Below are positions 46,518-57,027 of a stretch of 64,000 bases of DNA, one piece after another. Location of the stretch: contig CAMDWI010000006.1 of assembly GCA_945878555.1 (NCBI GenBank), positions 1-64,000 of the forward strand, written 5' to 3'. The position numbers were made by a program, and so were the translations under genes. This stretch comes from Klebsiella pneumoniae. GTDB lineage: Bacteria; Pseudomonadota; Gammaproteobacteria; Eutrophobiales; Eutrophobiaceae. The notes under the pieces are model-generated. The model was given only the letters and a program-made list of their open reading frames with translations, did not search any database and was not told the DNA's origin. Within the stretch, counting starts at the first letter, position 1, and every line of letters starts with the position of its first letter.

Positions 46518-48599
46518 ATGAACAATATCGCCGGATTGATAGACAAGGCGGCGCGACTGGCTAGCCAGCGAGTCTCCGGCGGGAGGATTGCTAATCTCGC
46601 AGGATTACCCGAGGGCTTGAGCGCGGCAGTATTGTTCGCCGAGGCCTGGCGCGTGGCCGGGCTTGAGGGTTCCCCGGCGAAATTAATCGACCCGACGCCG
46701 GCGGATCTGCCGCTGGTCGGCTGGCGTGCTGATTCGGGCTGGTTGTTGATACTCGGGCGTGGGGCGGATGGCCTGTGGCGTGCCGAACGGCTGGATGGGT
46801 CTGAAATGACCCTTGATCGGCTGGACGATGTGGAGTGTATTTCTCTGCCACGCCGTTCGCAGACCACAGAGTCTGCCCCTCGTGCCTTTCATCTGGTCTG
46901 GCAGGCGTTGTTGTCGCGCAAGATTGTATTCTTTGAGGCGGTAATTGCGACCGGGCTGGTCAATCTGTTGACCCTGGGGGCTTCACTTTATGCCATGCAG
47001 GTCTTCGACAGGGTCATTCCCAATCAGGGTTTTCAGACCCTGTGGGTGCTGACCGTCGGGGTGACACTGGCAGTATGCCTGGAATTTCTGCTGAAGCAGG
47101 TACGCAGTTACACGGTGGACAGGACCAGTAACGCGATCGATCAGGAGTTATCCGAGTGGTTCTTTAAGCGCATGATGGGGATCCGCATGGAGGCCAGACC
47201 CGCCTCGGTCGGTACGCTGGCCTCACAGGTCAAGGGTTTTGAAATGGTCCGTGGGGTGCTGGCGTCGACATCGTTGTTTGTGCTCGCCGATGTGCCTTTT
47301 GCGTTGTTCTTCATACTGGTGATCGGGCTGATCGGGGGGTGGATGGTGGTTGTGCCGCTGATCGCGCTGCCGGTCGCACTGCTGTCCGGTCTGATGTTCC
47401 AGCGCGCCATCGAACGGCATACACGTCGCAACCTGGTCGGCAATAATCGCAAGGCGGGGTTGCTGGTGGAGGCGGTGGACGGCGCCGAATCACTGAAGGC
47501 GAACAGCGCGGAGTGGCAGTTGCAGACCCGCTGGAACCGTCTGGTTGCCGAAACAGGTGAGTCGGATCGGCATATACGCACCTATTCGGCACTGGCGCAA
47601 AACCTCACCGTCGGTTTCCAGCAGCTCGGATATATCGCCCTGGTGGCGCTGGGGGCGTATTTCGTCACCATCAATGAATTAACCATGGGTGGATTGCTCG
47701 CGTGCACCATCATCAGCAACCGGGCGATGATGCCCATCGTACAGTTGCCCGGCGTAATGGTACAGTGGGCGCATGCCCGCGCCGCCCTCGAGGGACTGGA
47801 TCAGGTCATTAGCCTGCCCGGAGAAGCGGATAGCGCACAACATGCGCTCGCACCGCAGGTACTGGAAAACGGGCTGCGTTTCGAGCGCGTGCGCTTTGTC
47901 TACGGCATGGCGGCCCGCCCGGCGATCGAGTTGGCACGTCTGGAGATAAAACCGGGCGAGCGAGTAGGATTGCTCGGGGCTATCGGTTCGGGCAAGAGCA
48001 CCTTGCTCAAGTTGTGCTCAGGTCTGTATCGGCCGACGGAAGGAAAGATATTTCTGGGGGGAGTGGATATCGCGCTGCTCGCCCCGGCGGTGGTTCGTGA
48101 ATCTGTCGGATATCTGCCCCAGGAGGCCCGCCTGTTCAGCGGCACGCTGCGCGATAACCTGCTGATGGGTCTGCCCGACCCCGGTGATGAGGCGATACTG
48201 CAGGCCGCACAGCGTACCGGCCTGGCAGATCTGATTGGGGGCCAGCCGAGGGGGCTGGCACTGGAGATTACAGAGGGTGGGCGAGGCGTGTCGGGCGGGC
48301 AAAAGCAGCTCATCATGTTGACCCGCACCTTGCTTGCCAGACCCAAGCTCTGGTTGTTGGACGAACCTACCGGCTCGATGGATTCAGTCACCGAGACGCG
48401 CATTGTCAATCTGCTGCGCGAGGTCACTGCCACCGGTGCCACCCTGGTGGCGACCACACACAAAACCGCCTTATTGCCGCTGTTTGAACGTCTGATTGTT
48501 TTGCAAGACGGACGCGTGCTGCTGGACGGTCCGCGCGACGCGGTGCTGGCAAAACTTTCAGGTAAGCCACAGGCAGTGCCCCAGGAGAAGGTGGTATGA
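46518..48599 (+). CDS. Type I secretion ABC transporter with degenerate C39-like domain
   Basis: 693 residues. About 130 N-terminal residues resemble the C39-like, non-peptidase domain of LapB/HlyB-type transporters and lack a clear catalytic cysteine. Membrane segments lie at about 135-400. The ATPase follows, with Walker A GAIGSGKST near 489, signature VSGGQKQ near 592, and Walker B LWLLDEPT near 613. It powers one-step export of the adhesin from cytoplasm to outside. The stop overlaps the HlyD start by four bases (ATGA). Confidence 0.92.
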   Translation: MNNIAGLIDKAARLASQRVSGGRIANLAGLPEGLSAAVLFAEAWRVAGLEGSPAKLIDPTPADLPLVGWRADSGWLLILGRGADGLWRAERLDGSEMTLDRLDDVECISLPRRSQTTESAPRAFHLVWQALLSRKIVFFEAVIATGLVNLLTLGASLYAMQVFDRVIPNQGFQTLWVLTVGVTLAVCLEFLLKQVRSYTVDRTSNAIDQELSEWFFKRMMGIRMEARPASVGTLASQVKGFEMVRGVLASTSLFVLADVPFALFFILVIGLIGGWMVVVPLIALPVALLSGLMFQRAIERHTRRNLVGNNRKAGLLVEAVDGAESLKANSAEWQLQTRWNRLVAETGESDRHIRTYSALAQNLTVGFQQLGYIALVALGAYFVTINELTMGGLLACTIISNRAMMPIVQLPGVMVQWAHARAALEGLDQVISLPGEADSAQHALAPQVLENGLRFERVRFVYGMAARPAIELARLEIKPGERVGLLGAIGSGKSTLLKLCSGLYRPTEGKIFLGGVDIALLAPAVVRESVGYLPQEARLFSGTLRDNLLMGLPDPGDEAILQAAQRTGLADLIGGQPRGLALEITEGGRGVSGGQKQLIMLTRTLLARPKLWLLDEPTGSMDSVTETRIVNLLREVTATGATLVATTHKTALLPLFERLIVLQDGRVLLDGPRDAVLAKLSGKPQAVPQEKVV

Positions 48600-49750
48600 C
48601 CTCGACTCGGGATGCGGGGACTGGGCGTATCTTGATCTGGGGTTCGGCCCTGGCTATTGCCGGATTCCTGTTCTGGGCCAACTGGGCAGAACTCGATCAG
48701 ATCACCCGCGCCACCGGTCAGGTGATAGCCAGCTCGCGCAACCAGGTCATCCAGGCACCGGATGGTGGGGTACTGGCAGCATTACCGGTCCGCGAAGGTG
48801 TCGAAGTCAAACGTGGGGAACTGCTGGTACAGTTCGATCGGACCCGAACCGAGGCCGCTTATCTCGAAAGCGAGGCCAAGGCGGCGGGGCTCAGGGCCAG
48901 TGTCGCCAGGCTAAATGCTGAGATATTCGGTGGTGAACCCGAGTTTCCGCCGGAACTGGACAACTATCCGGAGTTTCGCAGCACCCAATTGGCCCTGTTC
49001 AACAAGCGACAGGCTGCTGTACACGAGGAAATCGGTGCACTGGAACAGTCCCAGCAGCTGATCAATGAAGAACTCGAGATGAACTTGCCCCTGCTCAAGT
49101 CAGGTGACGTGAGCCGCGCTGAAATACTCAAACTGCAGCGTCAGGCCGCGGATATTCAGGGCCAGATCACCAATCGCCGCAACAAGTACCTGCAGGAGAT
49201 CCAGACGGATCTGGCCAAGTATCAGGAAGATCTCGCCGGTGTACTGCAGATCCTTGCCCAGCGTAAGGAACAACTCGACAACACCGACCTGCATTCGCCC
49301 ATGGACGGTGTGGTGCGCAACGTCCGTCTGACCACATTGGGCGGTGTGGCCCGACCGGGTGAGGAGATTATGCAGATCGTGCCGCTGAACGATGATATGG
49401 TCATTGAGGCCAAGGTCAGGCCGGCGGACATCGCCTTCGTCAGGCCCGGGCTGCCTGCGAGTGTCAAGCTGGATGCTTATGACTACACAATCTACGGCTC
49501 ATTGATGGGTGAGGTGATATACATCAGTGCTGATACGCTGAATGAAGAAGTGCGTGGCACAGAGCAGCCCTTTTACCGGGTGCAGATCAAGACGAGCGTC
49601 GACAATCTGGTCAGTCGTGGCAACGAGCGCATCGACATCCAGCCGGGCATGACCGCCACGGTGGAAATCAAGACCGGCAGCAATACGGTATTGCGCTATC
49701 TCACCAAGCCGATCACCAAGACCATCAGCGAGTCTCTGGGAGAGCGCTGA
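48596..49750 (+). CDS. Type I secretion periplasmic adaptor (HlyD family)
   Basis: 384 residues. One N-terminal membrane segment (about 11-29) is followed by a lipoyl-like half (GQVIASSRNQVIQAPDGGVL), a long coiled coil (about 85-230) and the returning beta-barrel part (HSPMDGVVRNVRLTTLGGVARPGEEIM and PGMTATVEIKTG). It joins the ABC transporter to the TolC channel. Overlap with the ABC gene shows joint translation. It ends less than 50 bases from the 3' end of the tRNA gene on the other strand. Confidence 0.93.
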   Translation: MTSTRDAGTGRILIWGSALAIAGFLFWANWAELDQITRATGQVIASSRNQVIQAPDGGVLAALPVREGVEVKRGELLVQFDRTRTEAAYLESEAKAAGLRASVARLNAEIFGGEPEFPPELDNYPEFRSTQLALFNKRQAAVHEEIGALEQSQQLINEELEMNLPLLKSGDVSRAEILKLQRQAADIQGQITNRRNKYLQEIQTDLAKYQEDLAGVLQILAQRKEQLDNTDLHSPMDGVVRNVRLTTLGGVARPGEEIMQIVPLNDDMVIEAKVRPADIAFVRPGLPASVKLDAYDYTIYGSLMGEVIYISADTLNEEVRGTEQPFYRVQIKTSVDNLVSRGNERIDIQPGMTATVEIKTGSNTVLRYLTKPITKTISESLGER

Positions 49751-49796
49751 CCAATGCTGAACTGATTTGCGGTGATACCTACTGGGATGTAGGTGA

Positions 49797-49873
49797 TGGT
49801 CGGGGTGACAGGATTTGAACTTGCGACCCCCACGTCCCGAACGTGGTGCTCTACCAGGCTGAGCTACACCCCG
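49797..49873 (-). tRNA. tRNA-Pro (anticodon CGG)
   Basis: A 77-nt cloverleaf reads on the minus strand. The acceptor stem is CGGGGTG/CACCCCG, the discriminator is A and the CCA is encoded. The D-arm holds AGCTCAGCCTGGTAGAGC, the anticodon loop is TTCGGGA between CCACG and CGTGG, and the T-arm has GTTCAAATC. The anticodon is CGG, for proline CCG codons. It starts 19 bases after the ispB stop on the same strand, so it may be processed from the ispB transcript. Confidence 0.96.
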
Positions 49874-49892
49874 ACTTTTGAAACAGTATACC

Positions 49893-50900
49893 TTAATGCG
49901 TCCTTTCGGTCGAAAATTCCGCGAGCGTATGCAGGGCCTTCAGATAATCTGAATCGGGTAACCCTGCAAGTGCACGTGATGCTTTCTTCGCCTCTTCCCT
50001 GGCGCGGCCGGTAGTGTACGTAATCGCGCCGCTGGATTCAATCGCTGCCATGATTTCGTCCATATTTTCTATCCCGCCATTTTCGATGGCCTTGCGGATC
50101 AGTAATGTCTGGGCGGGTGTGCTGTGTGACATCGCATATAATAGTGGCATCGTGGGTTTGCCTTCAGACAGGTCATCACCGATATTTTTCCCGAGTTCAT
50201 CGACTGAACCACTGTAATCCAGTGCATCATCAACCAGCTGGAAGGCAATCCCGAGATGGCGCCCGTAGTCGGCCATCGCCTGTTCTTCTGCGGCCGACCG
50301 GTTACACAGTATTGCGCCTATCCGTGCGGCGGCCTCAAACAACTTAGCTGTCTTGTTATGGATGACCTTCAGATAGTTTTGTTCGGTGATATCCGGGTCG
50401 TGACAGTTGATTAATTGCTGCACCTCGCCTTCGGCAATAATGTTTGTGGTTTCGGACATTAGCTCCATGATCCTCATCGAACCGACCTCAACCAGCATCT
50501 GGAAGGCACGTGAGTAGAGAAAGTCGCCGACCAGTACACTGGCCTCGTTACCCCAGTGCTGGTTGGCGGTTTTCTGGCCACGGCGCAACAGCGACGCATC
50601 CACAACATCATCATGTAACAGGGTGGCGGTATGGATAAACTCGATAATCGCCGCGAGATTGATATGGCGTTGATCCTCACATGAAAACACGCCGGCGCTC
50701 AATAACACCAGTGCAGGCCGCAATCGCTTGCCGCCGCTGTTTACAATGTAAAAGCCCAGCTGATTGATTAGTTCCACCTCGGAATGCAGCCGTTGCTGGA
50801 TCAATTTATTGACCATATCCATCTCGCGCGTAATGAGGTTGCGTACAGAATCAAACCCCTGAGTTACGGTGCCTGGATTACCTGATTGTGAGTGTGTCAT
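49893..50900 (-). CDS. ispB: Octaprenyl diphosphate synthase
   Basis: 335 residues. Both aspartate-rich motifs of trans-prenyltransferases are present: LLHDDVVD near residue 95 (first DDxxD) and QLVDDALDYSG near 222 (second). The GGKRLRP substrate motif is near residue 54. It extends farnesyl diphosphate to the side chain of ubiquinone or menaquinone. It is divergent from rplU, as in many gammaproteobacteria. The tRNA-Pro gene follows it. Confidence 0.95.
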   Translation of the reverse strand: MTHSQSGNPGTVTQGFDSVRNLITREMDMVNKLIQQRLHSEVELINQLGFYIVNSGGKRLRPALVLLSAGVFSCEDQRHINLAAIIEFIHTATLLHDDVVDASLLRRGQKTANQHWGNEASVLVGDFLYSRAFQMLVEVGSMRIMELMSETTNIIAEGEVQQLINCHDPDITEQNYLKVIHNKTAKLFEAAARIGAILCNRSAAEEQAMADYGRHLGIAFQLVDDALDYSGSVDELGKNIGDDLSEGKPTMPLLYAMSHSTPAQTLLIRKAIENGGIENMDEIMAAIESSGAITYTTGRAREEAKKASRALAGLPDSDYLKALHTLAEFSTERTH

Positions 50901-50985
50901 GAATGATCCGGTCTAAAAGTAAGCGGCATTTTGCCAATCCTGAAGGTATTTGCCAAATAAACTGTAAAAAAGGTTCAAATCCCGC

Positions 50986-51014
50986 TTGTATCAACAGGCC
51001 CAATTCCTTAGAAT
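50986..51014 (+). promoter_or_regulatory. Promoter for rplU-rpmA
   Basis: TTGTAT (50986-50991) and TAGAAT (51009-51014) are separated by 17 bases and match sigma-70 at four and five positions. They lie about 55 bases before the rplU start in the divergent gap with ispB. A GGAG at 51058-51061 serves the ATG at 51071. Confidence 0.65.
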
Positions 51015-51070
51015 TTGCACCCTTTGACAGATAGACGCTCGAACTCGAGACTCAATTGGAGACGCATGTG

Positions 51071-51382
51071 ATGTATGCAGTGATTAAAACCGGTGGCAAA
51101 CAATACAGGGTAAAGCAGGGCGATACCATAAAAGTTGAGAAATTAGAGGCCGAACAGGGTTCCACAGTCAATATCAGTGATGTTTTACTGGTCGCCAATG
51201 GCGAGGCCATCAAGGTCGGTACCCCGCTGGTCGCAGGTGCTTCCGTCTCCGCGACGGTAAAATCGCATGGTCGCGGCCCGAAAATTCGAATTATCAAAAT
51301 GAAACGGCGCAAGCATTATCGCAAGCGCATGGGTCACCGTCAGAGCTACACCGAGCTCTCGATTACCGGTATCCAGGCATAA
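51071..51382 (+). CDS. rplU: 50S ribosomal protein L21
   Basis: 103 residues from the methionine of [14 protein letters not shown], the usual length. The conserved C-terminal [19 protein letters not shown]-binding region is intact. L21 binds 23S rRNA near L20. A TTG at 51056 would add five residues and places the GGAG inside the coding frame, so 51071 is preferred. The standard rplU-rpmA-obgE order follows. Confidence 0.98.
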   Translation: MYAVIKTGGKQYRVKQGDTIKVEKLEAEQGSTVNISDVLLVANGEAIKVGTPLVAGASVSATVKSHGRGPKIRIIKMKRRKHYRKRMGHRQSYTELSITGIQA

Positions 51383-51403
51383 TCATCCAGAGGGTAGATA
51401 AAC

Positions 51404-51664
51404 ATGGCACATAAGAAAGCGGGTGGTAGTACACGAAATGGTCGCGATTCACAGTCGAAACGACTGGGCGTGAAGAAATTTGGTGGTGAATCTGTTATTG
51501 CAGGTAACATCATTGTTCGTCAGAGAGGCACCAAGGTGCACCCCGGCCTGAATGTAGGCTGCGGCACGGACCATACCCTGTTTGCGAAGGCAGATGGTCA
51601 GGTACTGTTCCAGAAGAAAGGGCCTAAACAGAGGACTTATGTCAGCGTGGTAGTGGCTAATTAA
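51404..51664 (+). CDS. rpmA: 50S ribosomal protein L27
   Basis: 86 residues beginning [20 protein letters not shown], the classic L27 start; the N-terminus reaches into the peptidyl-transferase centre. AGAGGG lies ahead of the ATG. It ends shortly before a strong terminator that separates it from obgE. Confidence 0.98.
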   Translation: MAHKKAGGSTRNGRDSQSKRLGVKKFGGESVIAGNIIVRQRGTKVHPGLNVGCGTDHTLFAKADGQVLFQKKGPKQRTYVSVVVAN

Positions 51665-51697
51665 GCGGAACAGCCTGTAAAGCTTCAAAACTGAAAA

Positions 51698-51719
51698 CCC
51701 CGCCCCGGCGGGGTTTTTT
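51698..51719 (+). terminator. Intrinsic terminator of rplU-rpmA
   Basis: CCCCGCC (51698-51704) pairs with GGCGGGG (51707-51713), opening to a four-base loop in practice. Six Ts follow (51714-51719) and four As precede it. A textbook rho-independent terminator that separates the ribosomal operon from obgE. Confidence 0.92.
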
Positions 51720-51756
51720 GTTGGTAATATGGTAGTTAATCAATGGTTTTTATTAA

Positions 51757-53965
<2,209 letters not shown>

Positions 53966-53972
53966 ACACAAG

Positions 53973-54000
53973 CAGGGGCACGGCGTGCGTCGTGCCCCTG
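53973..54000. terminator. Bidirectional hairpin between proB and rpsT
   Basis: CAGGGGCACG (53973-53982) pairs perfectly with CGTGCCCCTG (53991-54000) over an eight-base loop, extended by ACACA/TGTGT-like flanks. It lies between the convergent ends of proB and rpsT. Neither side has a long U-run, so termination may be only partial. Confidence 0.6.
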
Positions 54001-54034
54001 TGTGATACGAATTAAAAACCGACGCGGGTCTGGA

Positions 54035-54298
54035 TTACGCCAGGGCGTGGATCTGGGTATTCAGTCTGCTCTTGTGACGGGCGGCCTTGTTTTTATGGAC
54101 ATGGCCCTTGTTGACCATACTGTCGATGATCGGGACAGCGTCCTTGTAGGCTTTAATCGCAAGTTCCTTGTTACCTTGCTGGATCGCAACCACTACTTTC
54201 TTGAGCTGGCTACGGAAAAATGAACGCTGACTGGCGTTACGAAGCCGACGAACTACCGCCTGACGGGCGCGTTTTTTGGCTGATGCAATATTTGCCAA
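54035..54298 (-). CDS. rpsT: 30S ribosomal protein S20
   Basis: 87 residues of a Lys/Arg/Ala-rich helical protein (ANIASAKKRARQAVVRRLRNASQRS), typical S20. The start codon is TTG, not ATG, as in E. coli rpsT, where the UUG start is part of autoregulation. An AGGAG lies eight bases upstream. It is transcribed from its own promoter, divergent from murJ. Confidence 0.97.
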   Translation of the reverse strand: MANIASAKKRARQAVVRRLRNASQRSFFRSQLKKVVVAIQQGNKELAIKAYKDAVPIIDSMVNKGHVHKNKAARHKSRLNTQIHALA

Positions 54299-54306
54299 GG
54301 GTTATA

Positions 54307-54311
54307 CTCCT
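54307..54311 (-). promoter_or_regulatory. Ribosome-binding site of rpsT before a UUG start
   Basis: AGGAG on the minus strand, eight bases before the TTG. It decides the non-ATG start. Confidence 0.8.
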
Positions 54312-54334
54312 GATTCTGGTTTTAAAGGCGCGTA

Positions 54335-54363
54335 ACTATGCTGATTTCAAATCAATTTGTCAA
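54335..54363 (-). promoter_or_regulatory. Promoter for rpsT
   Basis: On the minus strand a perfect TTGACA (54358-54363) is followed after 17 bases by CATAGT (54335-54340), four of six matches to the -10 box. Strong -35 and correct spacing fit a ribosomal-protein gene. Confidence 0.7.
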
Positions 54364-54470
54364 TGCTTGCGATTGAATGTGGTATTCTGCCCCTAATAAA
54401 TAAACCTCAATTAAACAAGAAGATAAACACTTTTTATCAAGTGGCACCAGAGCGTCAGGTAATTATTTAA

Positions 54471-56012
54471 ATGAGCGGACTGTTTAAAGCGACCCGGGCT
54501 GTCGGCGGAATGACGATGATTTCGCGTGTTTTCGGGCTGGTACGCGACGTGATTCTGGCACGGGCGTTCGGCGCCGGCGTGGGTTTTGACGTGTTTATCG
54601 TCGTTTTTCGTATCCCGAATTTTCTGCGTCGCCTGTTTGCCGAAGGCGGATTCTCCCAGGCGTTTGTGCCCGTACTGGCCGAATACAAGGAAACGCGCAG
54701 CAAGGAGGAAGTGCAGTCGCTGATTGACCAGACGGTGGCAACACTCGGGTTAGCATTGTTGATTGTCAGTGCTATAGGGGTAGTCGGTGCCCCGGTATTA
54801 ATCAGTCTGTTTGCCCCCGGATTTCTCGGTGATCCCGCCAAATATGGGCTGGCAACCGACATGTTGCAGATTACCTTTCCCTATATCCTGTTTATCTCGC
54901 TGACCGCATTTGCCGGCGCGATATTGAACACCTATCGTAATTTCAGTGTGCCTGCCTTTACCCCTGTTCTGTTGAATCTGTCGCTGATAGGCTGCGCACT
55001 CTGGCTAAGCCCGCTGTTTCCACCGGAACAGCAGGTCGTAGCCCTGGCCTGGGGTGTTTTTATCGCAGGCGTGGCACAATTGTCGTTTCAGATACCGTTT
55101 CTGCTCAAACTGGGTTTGATGCCCCGTCCGCGATTAAATGGTGACAGGCCGGGCATGATGCGGGTGCTGCTGTTAATGGTACCGACGCTGTTTGCTGTCT
55201 CGGTAACGCAAATCAACCTGCTGGTGGACACCCTGATTGCCTCGTTTCTACAGGAAGGCAGTATCTCGTGGTTGTATTACTCCGATCGCCTGGTAGAGTT
55301 TCCGCTCGGTGTATTTGGGGTGGCACTGGCGACGGTCGTCCTGCCCAACCTGTCTGCGCAATATGCGAACCGGGACGATGATAAATATGGCAATATCCTG
55401 ACCTGGTCGATAGGTCTGGTGTTTCTTATCTCGCTACCAGCGGCATTTGGTCTGGCGTTAATGGCTGTGCCGCTGCTGACAACGCTGTTTCATTACGCGG
55501 AATTCAGTACCAATGACGTACTGATGTCCAGTCGCAGTCTGGCTGCCTACTCGGTGGGTCTGCCAGCATTTATCCTGGTTAAAATTCTCTCATCCGCATT
55601 CTTCTCAAGACAGGACACGGCCACGCCGGTCAAGGTGGCGGTTGTTGCCTTGCTATCGAATATCGTACTGAATCTGGTGCTGGTATTTCCGCTTGCCCAT
55701 GCGGGACTTGCGCTCGCAACGTCACTGTCTGCCTATATCAATGCGGGATTGTTATACTGGTTACTGAAAAAACGGGGCCACTACCGGACCGGCGCGTCGA
55801 TATCCTCCCGGTCCCTGAAGATCCTGCTCGCAACCGCGATGATGTCTGTACTGCTCTATGTCTTTGTGCCCGTACCGCCGTCCTGGTTTGGATGGAACGT
55901 TTATGAGCGGATAGCGGGGCTGCTGTTCTGGATCTGCGGCGGTGCGCTGGTCTATTTTTCCGTATTATGGTTGTCCGGTTTGCGCCTGCGCGATATAAAG
56001 GCACCGGCGTAA
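54471..56012 (+). CDS. murJ: Lipid II flippase
   Basis: 513 residues with about 14 membrane segments of the MOP fold. The start MSGLFKATRAVGGMTMISRVFGLVRDVILARAFG and the FRIPNFLRRLFAEGGFSQAFVPV loop are MurJ signatures, with the essential Arg residues at about 18, 24 and 52. It flips lipid II across the inner membrane for peptidoglycan synthesis. ribF starts 17 bases later. Confidence 0.96.
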   Translation: MSGLFKATRAVGGMTMISRVFGLVRDVILARAFGAGVGFDVFIVVFRIPNFLRRLFAEGGFSQAFVPVLAEYKETRSKEEVQSLIDQTVATLGLALLIVSAIGVVGAPVLISLFAPGFLGDPAKYGLATDMLQITFPYILFISLTAFAGAILNTYRNFSVPAFTPVLLNLSLIGCALWLSPLFPPEQQVVALAWGVFIAGVAQLSFQIPFLLKLGLMPRPRLNGDRPGMMRVLLLMVPTLFAVSVTQINLLVDTLIASFLQEGSISWLYYSDRLVEFPLGVFGVALATVVLPNLSAQYANRDDDKYGNILTWSIGLVFLISLPAAFGLALMAVPLLTTLFHYAEFSTNDVLMSSRSLAAYSVGLPAFILVKILSSAFFSRQDTATPVKVAVVALLSNIVLNLVLVFPLAHAGLALATSLSAYINAGLLYWLLKKRGHYRTGASISSRSLKILLATAMMSVLLYVFVPVPPSWFGWNVYERIAGLLFWICGGALVYFSVLWLSGLRLRDIKAPA

Positions 56013-56028
56013 ACCGGGGTTGAGTGAA

Positions 56029-56994
56029 ATGAAAATTATCCGTCGTCTGGAAGACTTGCAAAAAATTACCCATCAGAGTGTGGTGACTATCGGTAATTTT
56101 GACGGGGTACATCTCGGTCATCAATCCGTGATCAGGCAGTTGCGTCAGCATGCCGATGAGCTTGGCGTACCGGCTGTCGTGCTGACCTTTGAACCGTTAC
56201 CACTGGAGCATTTTTCGCCGCGTTCGGCCCCGGCACGGTTGACCGATTTTCGCCAGAAAGTTGAATTGCTTGATCAGTTGTCTGTCGATAAAGTACTTTG
56301 TCTGCGGTTTGATCCTGCCTTGGCCTCGCTTTCTGCCGAGGCATTTGTAAAAGACCTGCTGGTAGATGGCCTCGGCATTAAACGTCTTATCGCCGGTGCC
56401 GATTTCCGTTTTGGGCGTAACCGCGAAGGTAACCTCGAGCTACTGCAACAGGCTGGCCATCAGTATGGATTTGACGTCATTCCGGCTCAGACATTCGATT
56501 ATAATGGGACACGTGTCAGTAGCAGTCTGATCAGGGGGCATCTGGCGCTCGGAGATTTCACCCATGCCGGTTCATTGCTGGGCAGGCCTTTCAGGATTAG
56601 TGGTCGGGTAATCCACGGTGACAAGCGGGGCAGGGAGCTGGGGTACCCTACGGCCAATATGGCATTAAAACGCCGTAATTGTCCGCTGGCCGGTGTCTAT
56701 GCGGTCAGGGTACATGGACTGGACAATGTCGTTTATGATGGGGTAGCCAGTATTGGAACGCGACCGGTATTTAACGGCGACAGGCTGTTGCTGGAAACCT
56801 ATATCTTCGGGTTCGACCGGCAGATCTACGGTCAGCGCATCAGTGTGGAGTTCCTCAAACATCTGCGGGACGAGAGGGATTTTCCGACAGTTGAGGCCTT
56901 GTGTGAACAAATGCAAAAGGATGAAAAACGTGCCAGGGACTTCCTGGCAAAATTATCAGCAAACCAGGCACCACCCACAGGCCCGGTGAATTAA
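56029..56994 (+). CDS. ribF: Riboflavin kinase / FAD synthetase
   Basis: About 321 residues. The N-terminal FAD synthetase half has TIGNFDGVHLGHQ near residue 18 and SSSLIRGHLALGDF near 162; the C-terminal flavokinase half has RGRELGYPTANM near 205 and GVASIGTRPVFN. It makes FMN and FAD. A TTG at 56020 would add three residues; the ATG at 56029 fits the family start. ileS follows after a short gap. Confidence 0.96.
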   Translation: MKIIRRLEDLQKITHQSVVTIGNFDGVHLGHQSVIRQLRQHADELGVPAVVLTFEPLPLEHFSPRSAPARLTDFRQKVELLDQLSVDKVLCLRFDPALASLSAEAFVKDLLVDGLGIKRLIAGADFRFGRNREGNLELLQQAGHQYGFDVIPAQTFDYNGTRVSSSLIRGHLALGDFTHAGSLLGRPFRISGRVIHGDKRGRELGYPTANMALKRRNCPLAGVYAVRVHGLDNVVYDGVASIGTRPVFNGDRLLLETYIFGFDRQIYGQRISVEFLKHLRDERDFPTVEALCEQMQKDEKRARDFLAKLSANQAPPTGPVN

Positions 56995-57027
56995 TCTTGA
57001 TTTATACCAACCCGTAATGAGTAAAGA

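Noticed and set aside
49797-49873. Genomic-island integrase site with flanking direct repeats
   Set aside because: No integrase and no copy of the tRNA end were found in the window; kept only as a weak suggestion.
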